This document shows positions 24,890-35,062 of a DNA stretch of 64,000 nt, in pieces. The stretch spans positions 1-64,000 of the forward strand of contig JAYEHH010000037.1 of NCBI GenBank assembly GCA_034716235.1, written 5' to 3'. This DNA is from M55B174 sp034716235. GTDB lineage: Bacteria > Patescibacteriota > Minisyncoccia > CAIUEV01 > JAHKAQ01. The translations under genes and the position numbers were made by a program. Each line of letters starts with the position of its first letter. Positions within the stretch are counted from its first letter, which is position 1. The notes beneath the pieces were generated by a model. It made no database searches and was not told where the DNA came from. It worked only from the letters and a program-made list of their open reading frames with translations.

Positions 24890-25762
24890 ATGAAATTTAC
24901 TATTGGTTTTGACATTGGAGGGTCTAGTATCAAAAGTGTTGTTTACGGCAAGGGGAAAATAATGTTTAAACATTCCGAGGATAGTCGGGATATTACCAAT
25001 ATCCACGAACTTACAAAAAAATTATCTAAAATATACCAAAAAATGCACCGGCAATTTAAAATTGAAAAAAATCCATTGGTTGGGGTAGCTATTGCTGGAG
25101 TTTTAGACAAAAAAAGAGAGATTATGTTGAAAAGTCCAAATATTCCCTATTTAGATGGGCTAAATTTAAGAAAAATATTCACCAAACAGCTTAAGGGAAG
25201 AATTTTTTTGGAGAATGACGCCAACTGTTTTCTTATTAGAGAAAAAGAAAAAGGAGTACTCAAAAATATTAAAAGTGCTTTCTGCCTAACTCTAGGAACG
25301 GGCATTGGAGGAGCAATTCTTTTAAATGGAGAAATTTATAGAGGATATAATGGAGCAGCTGGAGAAATAGGACATATGATTATGGGAGAAAAAAATAATT
25401 TTGAATTTGAAGATTTAGCTTCAATAAAATTATTGAAAAAACATTTGAATCTTGGTCCCCAAGAAGTCAAAAAATTAGCAGACATTGGCGATAAAAAAGC
25501 CTTGAAGGTTTTAAAAACTTTCGGAGAGAATTTAGGAGCAGGTATCGCGAATATTATAAATATTTATGATCCGCAACTTATAATTATTGGAGGAGGATGC
25601 GCCCAGCTTAAAAAACACCTTTTGCCAGTAGTGGAAAAAGTAGTAAGGAGTAAGATTGTCTCCCCACCAGCTAAAACAACTGAAATAATTTTTATTTGGG
25701 AAGGCTCTAAATCTATTTTTGTGGGAGCAGAAGGAGCAGCTATTATGACTCAAAAAAAATAA
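24890..25762 (+). CDS. ROK-family sugar kinase (glucokinase-like)
   Basis: The 290-residue product has the ASKHA phosphate-binding motif FDIGGSSIKS (residues 5-14), VGVAIAGVLD, the acceptor-site ENDANCF, LGTGIGGAIL and AAGEIGHM. The usual ROK cysteine-rich zinc motif is absent: after GHMIMGE the sequence is acidic and Cys-free, as in some divergent ROK kinases. It probably phosphorylates glucose or N-acetylated hexose released by the two hydrolases upstream. A terminator-like hairpin follows at 25774-25797. Confidence 0.85.
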   Translation: MKFTIGFDIGGSSIKSVVYGKGKIMFKHSEDSRDITNIHELTKKLSKIYQKMHRQFKIEKNPLVGVAIAGVLDKKREIMLKSPNIPYLDGLNLRKIFTKQLKGRIFLENDANCFLIREKEKGVLKNIKSAFCLTLGTGIGGAILLNGEIYRGYNGAAGEIGHMIMGEKNNFEFEDLASIKLLKKHLNLGPQEVKKLADIGDKKALKVLKTFGENLGAGIANIINIYDPQLIIIGGGCAQLKKHLLPVVEKVVRSKIVSPPAKTTEIIFIWEGSKSIFVGAEGAAIMTQKK

Positions 25763-25773
25763 TATTTTTTGCT

Positions 25774-25797
25774 AAAAAACCACTAGAGTGTTTTTTT
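25774..25797 (+). terminator. Candidate terminator after the sugar kinase
   Basis: AAAAAAC-C-AC pairs with GTGTTTTTTT with one bulged C, followed by A/T-rich DNA. A TATAAT (25806-25811) just downstream, without a clear -35 box, may start the next transcript. Confidence 0.4.
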
Positions 25798-25849
25798 AAA
25801 TAATGTATAATAGATTACATCGCATAATAGATTTATAGATTAAAACAAA

Positions 25850-28174
25850 ATGTTATCTAAAAAACCAGCTATTTTTATTTTATTTTATACCCTGCTTTTT
25901 ACTTTTCCGATTGTTTTTTTCTTGTTTTTTAGAATTCCCGGTAAATATGCAGATACCTATCAAGTTTGGGGAAAAGCATTGGAATTTAGGAATCTAATCG
26001 CAGAAAAGGGAATAATTGAGACTATTGGGTGGCAATTACATAATCTACGGATTACTCCCATTGAAGCCATTGGTTGGGCTCAAAAAATTACCAATCAATT
26101 TATGGGCTATAATTTAGTCTGGTTGTTTTCTTTTTTTATGGCAGCTTGGGGGATGTATTGCCTGGCTAATTATTTGATTAAAAACCGTTTTGCAGCCATT
26201 ACTTCGGCCATAATTTTTTCTTTTTCTCCTTTCCATTTTTTTCAAGGAATATCTACCAATATTGGAACAATGCACTACGAATGGATTCCGTTTTTTGTCC
26301 TGTATTTGATTAAATTTTTAAGAAATACCAAATTAAAGGATTTTCTTCTAACTGCTTTGTTTTTAGTGTTGATTGCTCTAGCCGAACATCAACTGCTAGC
26401 CTTTACTTTAATTCTAGCGAGTATTTTAACGGTGGCCTTTCTTATAAAAAATCGCCGGGTTCTTTATCGGTTTAAATTTTGGCTTTATGGGGCAGGAGGT
26501 ATCTTAATTTTGTTACTAGCCATTAAATTTATTTTCGGAGGATTACTAGAAGTCACCCAATCGGAAGAAAATTATTTAGATCCTGGATCGGATCAAGTAA
26601 AGCGTTATTCAACCGATGCCGTTGATTTTTTTGTTCCTGCTTCAATCAATCCTTTTTGGGGAGAAAAATTTAATTATTTACGTAAAGATACAGAAGCCAA
26701 TGGAATGGGACGACAATCTAATTATATTGGTTATACGGTAATATTTTTAATATTGCTTTCTTTACTAAGCCTCTTAGGTACTCAAAAAAGACCCGCTATT
26801 AAATTATTTTTTTTAGGTATAGGTATTTTCTTTGCTATTTTAAGTCTAGGACCCTACTTACACTGGAAAGGAGAAATTAGGGAAGGGCTCTGGATGCCGT
26901 ACACCTTTTTATACGAGCATATCCCTTTTTGGTATATTATCCGAACGGTTAATCGTTTGTATGTTATTTCTTTGTTAGGTTTTGCCTTGTCAGCAGGGTT
27001 TGGTCTAAACTATGTTTTAAGTTTTTTAGATGGTAAGAAAAAAAAGGCCACAGAGGAAGAGAATGAAAAAAATAGAAAAAACAGAGTAGAGGCTCAGGAA
27101 GAAAAACCGAATAATATTTCTCAAAAAGAGAAAGCAGTACTTTCTCCAAGACAAATAAGGATAGAACAGAATAAAGTAGCTGGCACTAAATTTTCTAAAT
27201 TTCTTAAAAATAAATCTCTTGAATTTTTTAGAAACAAGCCTTTATTTATAACCACTATTTTTATTTTATTAATTTCCATAGAGTATTTAAGCATCCCGGT
27301 TCCTACTCTTACCTTAGATTATAGTCGGTTTTATGATGATTTGGCCGCTGAGGAAGGGGATTTTTCAATTATAGATATTCCCGGAGCCACCAGTTATGAT
27401 TATGGCTCCAAGTTGATGTTCTACGATCGCATTCACCAAAAGAATAATTTAGCCGGTATGGATTTTGCTAGGATTATTGAAGATAAGTGGGATTTTCAAA
27501 AAAATACTCCCATTTTAGGTGATTTATTGTACAGTCTTTCTACTGGAGGGAAGCCTCCCAACAAGGAAATTATTAATGATTATTATTATAATTTAGCTAC
27601 TAAGATATTGAATTTTTACAATATAAAATATATTATAGTTTCTAAGGCCTATCTCAGGGATAGTAAAAAATTTGATGGTGAAGCCTATGAAAATACTTTG
27701 AATTTCATTGATGGCCAATTAGATGCCGAACTGGTTTATGAGGATAACTTTTTAGTGGCTTTTAAAATTAATCCAAGTAAGCAACTAGATGGATGGTTTT
27801 TAGCTCTAGATCTTACTGGAGATTATTGGGCAAAAAAGGAAGGAGAAAAAGACTCTGTGGCTCGTTGGGCCAAAAATGGAGCCAGTTTAAGGCTAGTTAA
27901 TATGGGTGACTCTCCTCAAAAAATACGCTTGTCTTTTAAGACTAGAATTAGAGATCTTCGGAGGGTGGAAGTTTATCTAAATGGGGTTAAACAAGGTGGT
28001 TTTAAAACTAAGGAAAAGAAAGAAGAGCATGCTGTCCTGTTAGAAGAAGTTGTTCCGGGAGACAATCGGATAGTTTTTAAAATCTTAGACCTAGCTGGAA
28101 ATTATGTAGAAAGCTATGAGCTAAAAAAGGGAATTAAATTTTCTAATTTCAAAACTGTGAGTTGGGACAAATAG
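25850..28174 (+). CDS. Large polytopic membrane protein, YfhO/GT-C-like
   Basis: The 774-residue protein has about ten predicted membrane segments in residues 8-385. A highly charged loop follows (KKKKATEEENEKNRKNR, about 393-445), then one more membrane segment (near 462-480) and a C-terminal extracytoplasmic domain of about 290 residues. The conserved-looking early loop with ADTYQVWG and the pattern of helices resemble polytopic glycosyltransferases that use lipid-linked sugars. I recognise no precise family and no clear catalytic DxD. It is likely to act in cell-envelope glycan or protein glycosylation. It is followed by a second protein of similar type. Confidence 0.6.
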   Translation: MLSKKPAIFILFYTLLFTFPIVFFLFFRIPGKYADTYQVWGKALEFRNLIAEKGIIETIGWQLHNLRITPIEAIGWAQKITNQFMGYNLVWLFSFFMAAWGMYCLANYLIKNRFAAITSAIIFSFSPFHFFQGISTNIGTMHYEWIPFFVLYLIKFLRNTKLKDFLLTALFLVLIALAEHQLLAFTLILASILTVAFLIKNRRVLYRFKFWLYGAGGILILLLAIKFIFGGLLEVTQSEENYLDPGSDQVKRYSTDAVDFFVPASINPFWGEKFNYLRKDTEANGMGRQSNYIGYTVIFLILLSLLSLLGTQKRPAIKLFFLGIGIFFAILSLGPYLHWKGEIREGLWMPYTFLYEHIPFWYIIRTVNRLYVISLLGFALSAGFGLNYVLSFLDGKKKKATEEENEKNRKNRVEAQEEKPNNISQKEKAVLSPRQIRIEQNKVAGTKFSKFLKNKSLEFFRNKPLFITTIFILLISIEYLSIPVPTLTLDYSRFYDDLAAEEGDFSIIDIPGATSYDYGSKLMFYDRIHQKNNLAGMDFARIIEDKWDFQKNTPILGDLLYSLSTGGKPPNKEIINDYYYNLATKILNFYNIKYIIVSKAYLRDSKKFDGEAYENTLNFIDGQLDAELVYEDNFLVAFKINPSKQLDGWFLALDLTGDYWAKKEGEKDSVARWAKNGASLRLVNMGDSPQKIRLSFKTRIRDLRRVEVYLNGVKQGGFKTKEKKEEHAVLLEEVVPGDNRIVFKILDLAGNYVESYELKKGIKFSNFKTVSWDK

Positions 28175-28214
28175 TGGTTAAGCTATTATGCTAATCTAAC
28201 ACTTGATATAATCT

Positions 28215-30089
28215 ATGAGTTATAAAGTAAAAAATAAATTTACCATTCTTATAATTTTAGCTATCCTCGTCTTATTTGGTGCCTGTCTTCGTTTATATCG
28301 GCATGATGATTTCCTACATTTTCAATTAGATCAAGCCCGAGATGCTATGGTTATTAGCAAAGCTGTTGAAGAAGGATTGGGAGAGTTGCCCTTATTGGGC
28401 CCAAGAGCTGCTGGAACAATGTTGAGATTGGGACCAGCTTTTTACTATTTGGAGTATCTGAGCGCTAAATTATTCGGTAATTCTCCAGCCGGGATGAATG
28501 GTATTAATTTGTGGCTTTCTATTTTTTCTATCCCACTTATTTATTTGTTGTTTCGTTGGTATTTTTCTCGTCTGACCAGTGTTTCTATTACAACAATTTA
28601 TACAGTGTCTTTATTTACGGTAACCTATGGACGCTTTGCCTGGAACCCCAATCCGCTCCTTTTCTTTGTTCCTAGCCTTCTTATCAGTTTGTTATTGTTA
28701 GCTAAAGGTGGGAATAAACGGACTCAAATATGGTTTATCTATCTAACTGCTATTTTATTGGCTACTACTATTCAGCTTCATTTCTTAGCTTTTATAGTTT
28801 TCCCATTATTGATTTTTCTGTTTTTACTTTATCAAAAATTAAGAGACAAATTTTTTACCACTGCTGAAAAAATACCAAAAATTTCTCAACATTATTGGTT
28901 GCATTACTTATTGGCTGGGGTATTAATTCTAGCAATAAATACTCCTATTTTTATAAATGAATATCTAACTCAAGGAGATAATACTAAAGAATTTTTTGAA
29001 GCAGTTGTTGCTAAGACCGAAAAAAATGAAAGGTACAGCCAGCTAGAGAAATTAACCAGGAATGCGGGAAAGTATGCTCAAGGTTATTTCTTAATAGTGA
29101 CTGGTGTTGAAAAAACTAAAGTTCCAGAAGTTTGGTTTACAAAGGGGAGTTGGATAATCAATACTACTGCCGATGTTGTCTGCGATTATACTTGCAGAAA
29201 AAGACTTCCATTGATGTCGGTAGCAGTGCTTTTTTTTATGGGAGGAATAACTTTCTTTTTGAATGATATAATAAAACTTTGGAAACGAAAGGCTAAAAAG
29301 GAGTCCGATCTAAAAAAAATCAATTTCTTGGTTTTAAATGTTTTGCTTTTTAGTATTACTTTCTTTGTTTTTTTATCATCTGCTTTTAAATTTCCGCCTA
29401 GGTTTTTACTAACAACTTTTCCAGTAGCTTTTGTTTTTTTGGGATTGTGGTTAGAAAAACTGAGTAGCGTTGTGGGTATAATAGCAAAAAAAATCAATGC
29501 TAAAATTACTAAACAGGGGATTAGTAAAATTAAAGCAGGATTGATAATCTTAATAACTTTAATGTTGGCTTACTTTAATCTAATGTTTGTTATTGAACGT
29601 TTCATTTCTCAATCAGCGGCTCATACAGAAAATTATATTAATGTTGAAAGAGACTTGGTGCTTAAGGAAGATATTCGTTTTACCTTACTCCAGCAAAATT
29701 TAATTGTTGATTGGATTTTAGAGAATTCAAACAACAACCCAATTTTTGTTTGGGCACCACCTAAATATTACCGTCCCTTTCTTTACCATTTAAGATATCA
29801 AAGAGGTAGAAAAAATAGTCGAAGATTGCGTTGTAGTGCTCCCTGTAGCCAAGCAACATATTTTGCAATAACTCGGGCCACTGCTCCAGATGATTTTTTC
29901 GAAAAAGATGGAAAATTGTTCAAGGCCGTAATCAGCCAAAATTTTGGTACCTTTGTGGCACATAAGCTTATTCTTAAAGATGCTAGTTCAGCAGAACAGG
30001 AGCAATGTGAGCCTTTTACAGAAAAAAAAGCGGAAAGTTATGCTAGAAGATATACCTGGAAAGAAGCCTTTAACCCAGCTTCTAGATAG
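28215..30089 (+). CDS. GT-C family membrane glycosyltransferase (PMT/ArnT-like)
   Basis: The 624-residue protein has an N-terminal membrane segment followed by the first extracytoplasmic loop RLYRHDDFLHFQLDQARDAM, whose acidic residues are in the position of the catalytic Asp/Glu of PMT-2-type enzymes. About ten further membrane segments run to residue 470, and a soluble C-terminal region includes four cysteines. Family members move sugars from polyprenyl phosphate to proteins or lipids outside the membrane. Together with the preceding gene it suggests an envelope glycosylation module. Confidence 0.7.
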   Translation: MSYKVKNKFTILIILAILVLFGACLRLYRHDDFLHFQLDQARDAMVISKAVEEGLGELPLLGPRAAGTMLRLGPAFYYLEYLSAKLFGNSPAGMNGINLWLSIFSIPLIYLLFRWYFSRLTSVSITTIYTVSLFTVTYGRFAWNPNPLLFFVPSLLISLLLLAKGGNKRTQIWFIYLTAILLATTIQLHFLAFIVFPLLIFLFLLYQKLRDKFFTTAEKIPKISQHYWLHYLLAGVLILAINTPIFINEYLTQGDNTKEFFEAVVAKTEKNERYSQLEKLTRNAGKYAQGYFLIVTGVEKTKVPEVWFTKGSWIINTTADVVCDYTCRKRLPLMSVAVLFFMGGITFFLNDIIKLWKRKAKKESDLKKINFLVLNVLLFSITFFVFLSSAFKFPPRFLLTTFPVAFVFLGLWLEKLSSVVGIIAKKINAKITKQGISKIKAGLIILITLMLAYFNLMFVIERFISQSAAHTENYINVERDLVLKEDIRFTLLQQNLIVDWILENSNNNPIFVWAPPKYYRPFLYHLRYQRGRKNSRRLRCSAPCSQATYFAITRATAPDDFFEKDGKLFKAVISQNFGTFVAHKLILKDASSAEQEQCEPFTEKKAESYARRYTWKEAFNPASR

Positions 30090-30166
30090 ACTTTCTTGCC
30101 AATTGGGTTTATCTTGTATAGAGTTGGAAGATTAGTAGAAACTTTAAAAACTTTAAACTACCTACC

Positions 30167-31105
30167 ATGACCGTTAAACAAATCTATCAATTAGCTATCC
30201 AAGCAGGGATTAAAAATGATTTACGGAGTCAAAAAGTTATCAATGAACAGCTTAAACAAGCAAAAGCAAAATATCAAAAACTTGATAAAGTAAAAAAGAA
30301 ATTTTTTGACAAAGAGCGTTTAACCAATCCTTTTTCGGACAGTCGAACCCATGTTGATGCCAATAAAAAATCCGTAAAGAAAGCTTTGGTTGGTATTGAT
30401 ATCACCAGTGGCGAAGTATTACTGGCTAAAGAATTAGGAGTGGATTTAATTATAGGCCATCATCCAGTTGGTTTAGCTTTGCATGGGTTAGACGATGTAA
30501 TGCGTCTTCAAGCAGATGTTTTGGAAATGTACGGAGTTCCTATTAATGTTGCCGAAGGGGTATTGAAGGAAAGAATTTCTGAAGTAGCTAGAGGAGTTCA
30601 TTCTTCCAATTCTTTCGTTTCGGTAGATGTGGCTCGTAATTTAGGGATTAGTTTTATGAATTTACATACTCCGGCAGATAATATGGTGGCCACTTTTATT
30701 AAAAGACGATTAGAAAAAGAAAAGCCACTTTATGTTAAGGAAATTCTAGCTTCTTTGGAAAAAATTCCCGAATACCAAGAAGCAATGAGAAGAGGTTCTG
30801 CCCCCGCTCTTTACTCTGGCAATCCTGAGAATAGGACTGGAAAAATCGCTGTAACGGAAATAACGGGAGGGACAGAAGGATCTCCAGCTATTTATGAAAA
30901 AATGGCTAATGCTGGTATTGGAACAATTATTGCAATGCACCAATCGGAAAAACATGCTCGCAGTGCTAAAAAAGCTCATATTAATGTGGTAGTAGCTCCG
31001 CATATTGCTTCAGACTCAATCGGTATGAATTTAATCATGGATATATTAGAAAAAAAAGGTATTCAGATAATAGTTGCCGGAGGGTTTATTAGAGTAAAAA
31101 GATAA
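30167..31105 (+). CDS. NIF3-like (DUF34) metal-binding protein
   Basis: The 312-residue product has GVDLIIGHHPVG (about 98-109) and AVTEITGGTEGSPAIY with late His residues (MHQSEKHA, VVVAPHIASD), the usual metal ligands of the NIF3/YqfO family. Proteins of this family form toroidal hexamers and bind two metals; a housekeeping role is proposed but not settled. The family insert domain is absent, so this is the short form. It precedes the M16 peptidase by 40 bases. Confidence 0.85.
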   Translation: MTVKQIYQLAIQAGIKNDLRSQKVINEQLKQAKAKYQKLDKVKKKFFDKERLTNPFSDSRTHVDANKKSVKKALVGIDITSGEVLLAKELGVDLIIGHHPVGLALHGLDDVMRLQADVLEMYGVPINVAEGVLKERISEVARGVHSSNSFVSVDVARNLGISFMNLHTPADNMVATFIKRRLEKEKPLYVKEILASLEKIPEYQEAMRRGSAPALYSGNPENRTGKIAVTEITGGTEGSPAIYEKMANAGIGTIIAMHQSEKHARSAKKAHINVVVAPHIASDSIGMNLIMDILEKKGIQIIVAGGFIRVKR

Positions 31106-31145
31106 TAAACATTGTAGCAATTAATTATTTAGTAGGATTATTAAT

Positions 31146-32417
31146 ATGTATAAGCTAAAGAAGACAAAAGCCGGATTAGCCATTATTACTGCTCCCGTTA
31201 AAGGAATAAAAACTGTTACAGTAATGGCTTTATTTGGCGTAGGCTCAAAATATGAGAATCGAAAAAATAGAGGAGCGGCTCATTTTGTAGAGCACATGAT
31301 GTTTAAGGGCACCGATAAAAGACCTAGCCCTAAAATTATTTCTGAAGATTTAGATAAAATTGGGGGAGAGTATAATGCTTTTACAGGTAAAGAATATACT
31401 GGATACTATGTTAAAGTAGATTCTGGTCATTTGGATTTAGCTCTAGATTGGATTTCAGATATTATTCTTAATTCTCAGTTCAACAAAAAGGAAATGGACA
31501 AAGAAAGAAGAGTAATTTTAGAAGAAATGAATATGTGCCAAGACAATCCAATGCAATATGTGGAAGATATCTATGAAACTTTAATTTATGGAGATCAGCC
31601 AGCTGGTTGGGAAATATTGGGGACTAAAGGAATTGTCAATAATATCTCCAGAGCGAAATTAGTTGCCTTTAAACAAAAAAACTATGTGCAGTCTAATTGT
31701 GTCGTTTGTTTAAGTGGCCATTTCGGTAAAAATATAGAAAAACGAGTAGAAAAATATTTTTCTAATTTACCCACTGGTAACCCAAATACCAAGTTGAAAG
31801 TCAAAGAAGCTCAGCAAGTTTTTCGTTCTAAGATGCAATATAAAAAGACCGATCAAAGCCATTGCATTCTAGGTTTTCGAGCGACCGATTTATTTAACAA
31901 GGAACGCTATCCTTTAAGTCTAATAGCTACTATTCTTGGGCAAGGGATGAGCTCTCGTTTATTTCTTGAGATTAGGGAAAAAAGAGGATTAGCTTATTAT
32001 ATCAATGCCAGCTTAGAACTTTATACCGACTCGGGTTATTTAGCGGTTCAGGCAGGATTAGATAGTTCAAGGCTGGAAGAGGCAGTAAAAGCTATCTTAG
32101 GTGAATTTCATAAAATGACTCAAGAAAAAGTAGGAACAGATGAACTTAAAAAAGCTAAAGAGTATTTAAGGGGTAGAAGTTCAATCTCTATGGAATCTTC
32201 AAATGCTCAGGCTCTTTATTATGGAAATCAACAAATTCTTAAGAAAAAAATTGAAACTTTAGAGGAGAAGTTTAAAATATTAGAGCAAGTTACTCCAGCT
32301 GATATTTTAAGAGTAGCCAAAAAGACTTTTTCTCCCAAGGCACTTAACTTGGCAGTTATTGGTCCACGCAGGCAAAGCCAGAAAATGAAAAAAATTCTTC
32401 AAGAGTGGTATAAGTAA
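31146..32417 (+). CDS. M16-family zinc metallopeptidase
   Basis: The inverted zinc motif HxxEH is at H46-E49-H50 (HFVEHMMFKG), and the third ligand is E127 in RRVILEEMNM, at the expected spacing. The 423-residue length fits the single-chain processing-peptidase-like form with two homologous halves. The second half has the substrate-binding GQGMSSRLFLEIREKRGLAYY. No signal peptide is visible, so it is probably cytoplasmic. Confidence 0.93.
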   Translation: MYKLKKTKAGLAIITAPVKGIKTVTVMALFGVGSKYENRKNRGAAHFVEHMMFKGTDKRPSPKIISEDLDKIGGEYNAFTGKEYTGYYVKVDSGHLDLALDWISDIILNSQFNKKEMDKERRVILEEMNMCQDNPMQYVEDIYETLIYGDQPAGWEILGTKGIVNNISRAKLVAFKQKNYVQSNCVVCLSGHFGKNIEKRVEKYFSNLPTGNPNTKLKVKEAQQVFRSKMQYKKTDQSHCILGFRATDLFNKERYPLSLIATILGQGMSSRLFLEIREKRGLAYYINASLELYTDSGYLAVQAGLDSSRLEEAVKAILGEFHKMTQEKVGTDELKKAKEYLRGRSSISMESSNAQALYYGNQQILKKKIETLEEKFKILEQVTPADILRVAKKTFSPKALNLAVIGPRRQSQKMKKILQEWYK

Positions 32418-32425
32418 TCAAATCA

Positions 32426-33451
32426 ATGTCAAAAACTACTATTGATATTTCGGCAGGCACCATTTACCGAACAATTTTTATTGTGCTGGTATTGATTTTT
32501 TTGTATTACGTAGCTGATATTCTATTACTTATTTTTATTTCTTTTATCATTGTTTCTACCCTTTCTCCTTTAGTTGATAAGCTGGAAATGAAAAAAATTC
32601 CTCGTTCTGTAAGTACAGTATGTATATATGCTGGTGCTCTTTTTGGATTTGGCTACTTGATTTCGTTAGCAGTACCGCCATTGATAAGTCAAAGCAGGGG
32701 ATTGCTAGAACATCTGCCTCAATATTGGAGCAATATTACTGCTAGTTCTTGGGCTAGACATCTTTTTAATATTAACGAGGCGACTGATGTTTCCGATAGC
32801 CAAATATTTCAAATGATTGGAGAAAAGTTATCTTTCTCGCAAGGTTTTTTTTCTAAAGCAGGCTCTTTATTGATTCGTTTTGTTTATTTTGCAGTTATTT
32901 TTTCCTTGTCTTTCTACATGACAATCCAGAAAGATGCTTTGAAAAAGGGGATTAAAATGTTAGTGCCCCAAAAACATAAACGCTATGCAGTTTATTTAGC
33001 TGATAGAATTCAGGAGAAAATGGGACGCTGGTTGCAGGGGCAACTAATATTGAATGTCATTGTAGGCGGTTTGGTTTATTTAGCACTTTTCTTATTGGGA
33101 GTTCCCTATGCCTTAGTCTTAGCTTTAGTGGCTGGATTTTTAGAGTTTATTCCCAATATTGGTCCTATCATTGCAACTATTTTTGCAGCCGTAGTGGCTT
33201 TGACGGTTAGCCCTTTAGTGGCTATTCTAACAGTAGCTGTTTTTATAGTTATCCAACAGCTAGAGAATCATTTTATTGTTCCCCTGGTGATGAAAAAGGC
33301 GGTAGGGTTGAATCCGGTGGTAGTTATTGCGGTTATCTTAATAGGTTTTAAGCTAGGAGGACCACTGGGAGCGTTAATGGCAGTTCCAATTACTACAGCC
33401 TTATCAGTTTTCATCAAAGACTTGCTTGATAGAGGTGGCAATAACGCCTAA
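32426..33451 (+). CDS. AI-2E family transporter (PerM-like)
   Basis: The 341-residue polytopic protein has hydrophobic pairs at the N-terminus, a soluble stretch and a C-terminal block with GVPYALVLALVAGFLEFIP and NIGPIIATIFAAVVAL, then IQQLENHFIVPLVMKKAVGLNP. This block is diagnostic of the family. Members form oligomeric permeases; AI-2 export is shown for few of them. It is 8 bases after the peptidase gene and 20 before metG. Confidence 0.92.
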   Translation: MSKTTIDISAGTIYRTIFIVLVLIFLYYVADILLLIFISFIIVSTLSPLVDKLEMKKIPRSVSTVCIYAGALFGFGYLISLAVPPLISQSRGLLEHLPQYWSNITASSWARHLFNINEATDVSDSQIFQMIGEKLSFSQGFFSKAGSLLIRFVYFAVIFSLSFYMTIQKDALKKGIKMLVPQKHKRYAVYLADRIQEKMGRWLQGQLILNVIVGGLVYLALFLLGVPYALVLALVAGFLEFIPNIGPIIATIFAAVVALTVSPLVAILTVAVFIVIQQLENHFIVPLVMKKAVGLNPVVVIAVILIGFKLGGPLGALMAVPITTALSVFIKDLLDRGGNNA

Positions 33452-33471
33452 CTATTTTATAATTATTTTTT

Positions 33472-34896
33472 ATGAAATATTTTATCACTACTCCAATTTT
33501 TTATGCTAACGCTGAGCCGCATATTGCACATGCTTATACGGCAGTTATTGCTGATGTGTTGGCTCGTTTTCATCGTCAGCAAAAAGATGATGTCTTTTTT
33601 CTGGCTGGAATGGATGAACACGGAAATAAAGTTTTTAAAAAAGCAGAAGAAGCTGGCAAAACGCCTCAAGATTTCTGTGATGAAATTGCCGAAAAATTTG
33701 AGCAAACTTGGAAGAATTTAGACATTAGCTATGATAAATTTATTCGAACCACCAGCGAGGAGCATAAAAAGGGAGCTCAGTTTATTTTGAATAAATTATA
33801 TGCCAAAAAAGATATTTACCAAAAAGATTACACGGGTCTTTACTGTGAAGGTTGTGAGAAGTTTATTACCAAGAAAGAGTTAGTTAACGGAGAATGTCCA
33901 GATCACAAGAAAAAGCCAATAGTAGTTAAAGAAAAGAATTATTTTTTCAAATTAGCAAGTTATTTACCGGAGATAAAAAGAAAAATAGAGACTGGAGAAT
34001 TATTAATAAAGCCCGAAAAGAGAAAGAACGAAGTGTTAAAGATGCTTGAACAAAAGCAGGAAGATATTTCAGTTTCTCGAGAATCTGTAAAATGGGGGAT
34101 TGATGTGCCTTTTGATAAAAAACAAACAATTTATGTTTGGGTAGAGGCTTTAACTAACTACATTACAGCTTTGGGCTATGGCGAGAAAGGGGAAAAAGCA
34201 GAACTTTTCCAAAGATATTGGCCCGCGGATCTTCATTTAGTTGGTAAAGATATTATTAAATTTCATACTATTCACTGGCCGGCCATGCTTTTGGCGCTAG
34301 GTCTTCCTCTGCCAAAACAAATTTATGCCCATGGTTTTATTACTGTTTCTGGAGAAAAAATGAGTAAGACCATTGGTAATGTTATAAGCCCTAACGACTT
34401 GGTGAAAAGGTGGGGTAGTGATGCTGTGCGTTATTTACTCCTGTCTCAATTTCCGCTAGGAGAAGACGGAGATGTTTCTTTGAAGAAAATGCAAGCTCGG
34501 TATGAAGCTGATTTGGCCAATGATTTAGGAAATTTACTTCAGCGAACCTTGGTGATGATGAAAAAATATGAGGTTGAACCAGCCGTTGATAACCCTGCTG
34601 ATACTTTTGATTTTAATGAAAATAAATTTACAGAACATTTAAATAAACTTGAAATTACTGAAGCTCTGGCAATGATTAGGCAGATTATTACCGATGGGAA
34701 TAAATATATTGAAGAGAAAAAACCATGGGAATTGGCTAAAGATAATCTAAAAGAATGCCGACGAATTTTAGAGGATTTACATTTTCGCTTAAAATTGGTG
34801 GGTTCTTTAATTCAGCCTTTTATGCCTAGGGTTTCTCAAGAAATGTTAAAGCAACTAAAAACAATGGATCCAGAGCCGATGTTCAAGAAGGGCTAG
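33472..34896 (+). CDS. metG: Methionyl-tRNA synthetase, compact form
   Basis: The class I signature is HIAH (residues 17-20, the HIGH position) and KMSKT begins at K296. The connective peptide has the cysteines YCEGCEKF and ECPDH, a possible zinc knuckle. At 474 residues it stops after the anticodon-binding helical bundle and lacks the C-terminal tRNA-binding (EMAP-like) domain present in E. coli. It is the last gene of a run that starts with the NIF3-like gene. Confidence 0.97.
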   Translation: MKYFITTPIFYANAEPHIAHAYTAVIADVLARFHRQQKDDVFFLAGMDEHGNKVFKKAEEAGKTPQDFCDEIAEKFEQTWKNLDISYDKFIRTTSEEHKKGAQFILNKLYAKKDIYQKDYTGLYCEGCEKFITKKELVNGECPDHKKKPIVVKEKNYFFKLASYLPEIKRKIETGELLIKPEKRKNEVLKMLEQKQEDISVSRESVKWGIDVPFDKKQTIYVWVEALTNYITALGYGEKGEKAELFQRYWPADLHLVGKDIIKFHTIHWPAMLLALGLPLPKQIYAHGFITVSGEKMSKTIGNVISPNDLVKRWGSDAVRYLLLSQFPLGEDGDVSLKKMQARYEADLANDLGNLLQRTLVMMKKYEVEPAVDNPADTFDFNENKFTEHLNKLEITEALAMIRQIITDGNKYIEEKKPWELAKDNLKECRRILEDLHFRLKLVGSLIQPFMPRVSQEMLKQLKTMDPEPMFKKG

Positions 34897-34993
34897 GAGT
34901 TTGTAAAGTTTAGGTAATGGATAATGGACGATGGAGAATTGACAATTGATAATGAATAATGCCAGCCTCTGGCTGGCGATTCCTTACCAAATT

Positions 34994-35041
34994 AGTTTCT
35001 CCTAAATTTGCTCGGGACCCCCGCCTACGCGGGGGTGACAA
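34994..35041. repeat. Half of the composite palindromic element
   Basis: Inverted copy of the left-hand part of 1329-1431: cctaaatttgctcggga followed by an ACCCCCGC-N4-GCGGGGGT palindrome (35017-35036) and tgaca. Preceded by decayed ATAATGG words and a CCAGCC/GGCTGG inverted word at 34963-34978. Confidence 0.75.
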
Positions 35042-35062
35042 GTCACTTTTTAACTTATATTT

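Noticed and set aside
29944..30135. Second open frame overlapping the end of the GT-C gene
   Set aside because: It is a shadow frame in a coding region without its own start signal.
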